This document shows positions 61,408 through 64,000 of a stretch of 64,000 nucleotides of DNA, piece after piece. Position 1 is the first letter of the stretch. Each line of letters opens with the position of its first letter. The notes under the pieces are model-generated. The model was given only the letters and a program-made list of their open reading frames with translations, was not told the DNA's origin and did not search any database. A program made the position numbers and the translations under genes. Source of the DNA: Microbacterium sp. LWH3-1.2 (GTDB taxonomy: Bacteria; Actinomycetota; Actinomycetes; Actinomycetales; Microbacteriaceae); the NCBI RefSeq assembly GCF_040675855.1, contig NZ_JBEGIK010000001.1:372001-436000 (forward strand). Direction: 5' to 3'.

Positions 61408-61480
61408 CGGTTTGGGGCGCGCCCCGCTCGCTTGGGGCGCGTGCCGTGCGCCCCGAATGCACGGGGCGCGCCCCAAACCG
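61408..61480. repeat. Large inverted repeat B upstream of the kinase operon
   Basis: Perfect 19-bp arms (61408-61426 and 61462-61480) around a 35-bp spacer containing a further stem GGGGCGC (61434-61440) / GCGCCCC (61448-61454). It lies between the divergent kinase and pentapeptide-type genes, where a terminator would not be expected. Left arm begins CGGTTTGGGGCG, similar to the right edge of repeat A. Confidence 0.85.
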
Positions 61481-61527
61481 GAACGCCCGGGCGCGGGACG
61501 TCGGTTCCTCGCGCTACGGTGTCGACG

Positions 61528-62208
61528 ATGCCAGCCGCCAGATCCCGCAAGACCCAGGGCACGCAGCCGCCCTCCTTCGACTTCGACGCATCGGCGCTCG
61601 GCGCGCTCGACGCCGGCGATGACGACATGCTCGACGCCGGCCGCCTCGACGGCGTCGCGTACGCGGGCATCACCCGCGACACCTGGCAGCTCGAGTCGGG
61701 CGCCACAGTAGAGGCCTGCCGGTTCGACGGCCTCGACCTCAGCACCTGGACGCTGCGCGGCGCCCACCTCGTCGAGTCCGTGTTCGCCGCAGCGAACGTG
61801 CCCGCCGTCTCGGCGGCGCGCGGTGGCTGGCGCGACCTGGAGTTCCAGGGCAGCAGGCTCGGCTCGCTCGAGGCCTTCGACGCGGCGTGGCGCGGCATCC
61901 GCTTCACCCGCTGCAAGCTCGGCTACGTGAATCTCCGCGGAGCCGAGCTGCTCGACGTCGCCTTCGTCGACTGCACCATCGACGAGCTGGACCTGTTGGA
62001 TGCTGCGGCCCGCCGCGTCGCGTTCGACGGCGTCCGCATCGGCACGCTGAACGCGAGCGGCGCCCGGCTCACCGACGTCGATCTGCGCGGCGCCGACCTC
62101 GGCGAGGTGATCGGGATGGACGGGCTTCGCGGCGCGACCATCTCACCCGATCAGCTGCAGCTCATGGCACCGGCCCTCGCGGGCCTCGCCGGGATCGTCG
62201 TCGAGTAG
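61528..62208 (+). CDS. Pentapeptide-repeat-type protein
   Basis: 226-aa protein built from degenerate five-residue repeats of the A(D/N)LxG kind: ACRFDGLDLSTWTLRGAHLV, FTRCKLGYVNLRGAELLDVA, LTDVDLRGADLGEVIGMDG. Such proteins form right-handed beta-helices; some bind DNA gyrase, but most have no known role. N-terminal 25 residues are basic and unrelated. -10 TACGGT (61515-61520) is 7 bases before the ATG, consistent with leaderless mRNA. Confidence 0.85.
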   Translation: MPAARSRKTQGTQPPSFDFDASALGALDAGDDDMLDAGRLDGVAYAGITRDTWQLESGATVEACRFDGLDLSTWTLRGAHLVESVFAAANVPAVSAARGGWRDLEFQGSRLGSLEAFDAAWRGIRFTRCKLGYVNLRGAELLDVAFVDCTIDELDLLDAAARRVAFDGVRIGTLNASGARLTDVDLRGADLGEVIGMDGLRGATISPDQLQLMAPALAGLAGIVVE

Positions 62209-62218
62209 GCCGGTCGCG

Positions 62219-63982
62219 TCAGCGGCCGGTCACTTTGCCGAACAGGCGGGCGATCGGCGCCAGCACGAGCGGGCGCGCGGCGACCCAGGCGGCGGCGATC
62301 ACGATGAGCGAGGCGGCGAAGAACCAGAAGCCGGTCCAGTTGTCGGTGTACGCGTCCGGGTCGATCGAGCCCTGCGCGGCGTACATGTGGTTCAGGTTGC
62401 GCAGCGCCCCGGTCGCGAACACCAGGAACACGTGCACGGCGATGAACGCGACGAAGTACAGCATCACCGGGAAGTGCACCGCGCGGGCCCACTCGAGCGG
62501 GTACGCCCTGTTCAGCCCGGCCGCGTTCTTCGGCCACACGTGGCTCATCCGCACGCCGGTCGCGATCGCGAGCGGCGCGGCCAGGAACACGGTCGCGAAG
62601 TACGCGAGCTGCTGCAGCGAGTTGTAGTTCACCCAGCCGTTCTCGGTGGGCCAGTCCAGCGACACGTACTGCAGCCCCGCCGAGACCGCGTTGGGGAACA
62701 CCTCCCACGACGTGGGCACGATCTTCATCCACTGCCCGGTCACGAACAGCAGCACCACGAAGATCACGCCGTTCACGATCCACAGGATGTCGAGCGACTG
62801 GTGGAACCACAGGCTCAGGCTCATCTTGCGCCGGCCGTTGCTGCGCGGCGACCAGAACACGCTCGGCCGCTTGTCGGTGCGGACCTGCAGACCGGTGCGG
62901 ATGATCAGCACCATCAGGAACACGTTGAAGAAGTGCTGCCACCCGAGCCACGCGGGGACACCGACCGGGGCCCCTTCGGGCAGGTGATACTCGCCCGGGT
63001 AGGCGGCGAGGAAGTCCACACCCCACTCGGTCGACAGCAGCCAGCGCACCGCGAACACCGCCATGCCCGCCGCGTACAGCACCCCGGCGCCACCCACGAT
63101 CACCGCCCCGACCCACTGGCCACGGGTGAACGGGCCGATGCGCTTCGGCTCCGGCCTGGCCGCCGGTCGGGTGCGCGCGGCCCTGCCCGCCCACACGGTG
63201 CGGTGAAACGGCAGCGGCTGAGACAGCGGGACTCCGGTGGCGGTGGCGGGCGCAGCGGGGGCGACGACCTCGGCAATTCGGGTCTCCGCAATGGCGCGAG
63301 TCCGGGCTGTCTCGACGGATGCCTCGACCGCGGCCGCGACGACGGGAGTCGGCGCGGCAGTGGCCGGGCGCGGAAGACCGGCGCGCACCACGCGCTCCGC
63401 CGGCGCTTCCGCAGCCGGCGCGGGCGCAGCATCCGTCACCGCAGCGGCGGTCGCGGTCGGCGCGAACCCAGCCGGCGGCCACGGCTCACCACCGGCGACC
63501 CGCGGAAGCCCGCGGCGGAGCGCCTTCGCACCCTCACCCGCAGCCGAAGGTGTCACCTGTTGCCCGGCCTCCGCGCCCGCGGCGACCACAGGTGGCACCT
63601 TGACGGGGGTCACCGCCTCCGAAGGTGTCGCTTCTGTTCGCGTGGCGGTCTCGGTGGCGACGACGGCTGCCACGTCCGTGGTGGCACCGGCCGCAGCGGC
63701 CGGGACAACGCCCGCCGGCGGCCACGGCTCACCCCCCGACACCCGCGGCAGGCCACGGCGAATCGCGCGCCCAGCCGACGCCACCCCAGCGACCTCGGGG
63801 GTCGCGAGGCGCGGGGTCGACGCGTCGGCTCCCGCGGGTCGTGCCACCACCTCGACGAGGGGCGCCTCCGCGGGCGCGACACCGTTGCCGTTCGTGCCGG
63901 GCGCGGCGCCCGCCGGAGGCCAGGGCTCACCGCCCGGCACACGCGGCAGACCCCGCCGCACCGAGGAACCGAACGTCGCCAT
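62219..63982 (-). CDS. Cytochrome b/b6-type membrane protein with repeated N-terminal motif
   Basis: 587-aa protein. C-terminal part (about 285-587) has five or more helices and looks like a cytochrome b561/FdhG-type subunit, with candidate heme His in WLGWQHFFNVFLM, LWFHQSLDILWI, MSHVW and AVHFPVMLYFVAFIAVHVFL. The first 280 residues are Ala/Pro/Val-rich and carry the motif RRGLPRVxGGEPWPPAG three times (residues 9-25, 75-91, 156-172) plus a partial copy RAGLPRP (200-206). Likely partner is a molybdo- or flavo-oxidoreductase. Upstream, a minus-strand stop (TAG) at 63989-63991 marks the end of another gene outside the window. Confidence 0.8.
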   Translation of the reverse strand: MATFGSSVRRGLPRVPGGEPWPPAGAAPGTNGNGVAPAEAPLVEVVARPAGADASTPRLATPEVAGVASAGRAIRRGLPRVSGGEPWPPAGVVPAAAAGATTDVAAVVATETATRTEATPSEAVTPVKVPPVVAAGAEAGQQVTPSAAGEGAKALRRGLPRVAGGEPWPPAGFAPTATAAAVTDAAPAPAAEAPAERVVRAGLPRPATAAPTPVVAAAVEASVETARTRAIAETRIAEVVAPAAPATATGVPLSQPLPFHRTVWAGRAARTRPAARPEPKRIGPFTRGQWVGAVIVGGAGVLYAAGMAVFAVRWLLSTEWGVDFLAAYPGEYHLPEGAPVGVPAWLGWQHFFNVFLMVLIIRTGLQVRTDKRPSVFWSPRSNGRRKMSLSLWFHQSLDILWIVNGVIFVVLLFVTGQWMKIVPTSWEVFPNAVSAGLQYVSLDWPTENGWVNYNSLQQLAYFATVFLAAPLAIATGVRMSHVWPKNAAGLNRAYPLEWARAVHFPVMLYFVAFIAVHVFLVFATGALRNLNHMYAAQGSIDPDAYTDNWTGFWFFAASLIVIAAAWVAARPLVLAPIARLFGKVTGR

Positions 63983-64000
63983 AACGGGCTACGCCTTCTT

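Noticed and set aside
63989..64000. Last codons of a further minus-strand gene (ending Lys-Lys-Ala, stop TAG)
   Set aside because: Only three codons are in the window, too little to support a feature.

Overview
The window is about 70% G+C, carries almost no non-coding DNA and looks like the chromosome of a Microbacteriaceae actinobacterium, most likely Microbacterium. The clues are protein style, two DUF7882-type proteins, F420 biosynthesis (CofE), fused DppCD-type transport proteins, and many genes whose -10 box lies 6-8 bases before the start codon (leaderless mRNAs). No tRNA, rRNA, CRISPR array, insertion sequence or phage gene was seen. Most of the window is a set of plant-polysaccharide and plant-glycoside catabolic operons.

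Region 1 (1-12165, + strand): an oligopeptide/oligosaccharide-type ABC importer (permease, fused permease-ATPase, ATPase), followed by glycosidases without signal peptides: GH3 with a PA14-like insert, a beta-lactamase-fold esterase, a coupled 38-aa protein, a GH78 alpha-L-rhamnosidase and a DUF5060/DUF5605-type hydrolase. The likely logic is import of an oligosaccharide or glycoside, then cytoplasmic breakdown. Region 2 (12226-15916): an alditol-oxidase-like flavoprotein, a protein resembling D-apionate lactonase, and a NUDIX hydrolase. Region 3 (15939-23230): a LacI repressor and the L-rhamnose operon (mutarotase, isomerase, bifunctional aldolase/dehydrogenase, kinase) with two operators on its promoter, plus a second beta-lactamase-fold hydrolase. 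Together these suggest use of rhamnose- and possibly apiose-containing plant material.

Region 4 (23328-32706): a small acidic protein; a transglutaminase / alpha-E / ATP-grasp trio; a membrane molybdopterin oxidoreductase; ornithine aminotransferase with dimethylargininase; an MDR oxidoreductase; and a membrane protein/XRE regulator pair under a promoter inside a perfect 21-bp inverted repeat. Region 5 (32849-46442): an arabinose-polysaccharide locus (sugar ABC transporter, GH51 arabinofuranosidase, truncated GH5, LacI) and a dihydroxyacetone-kinase / RpiB / hydroxyacyl-dehydrogenase operon. A secreted two-module esterase shares an ACAACGTTGT-type operator with the transporter. This region is broken at about 42225-43724 by 1.5 kb of poly-G and G/A/T-only sequence that truncates dhaK on one side and a lacI gene on the other. 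I read this as a sequencing or assembly artefact.

Region 6 (46748-64000): PutA with a divergent LysR regulator; a bacteriophytochrome-GGDEF protein close to an EAL protein (a light-linked c-di-GMP module) with two DUF7882 proteins; a thioesterase, an acetyltransferase and CofE; a histidine kinase / response regulator / DUF4097 operon bracketed by two large inverted repeats; a pentapeptide-type protein; and a cytochrome b-type membrane protein whose N-terminal region carries three copies of an RRGLPRVxGGEPWPPAG motif. Functions are inferred from recognised motifs and gene context; no database search was possible.
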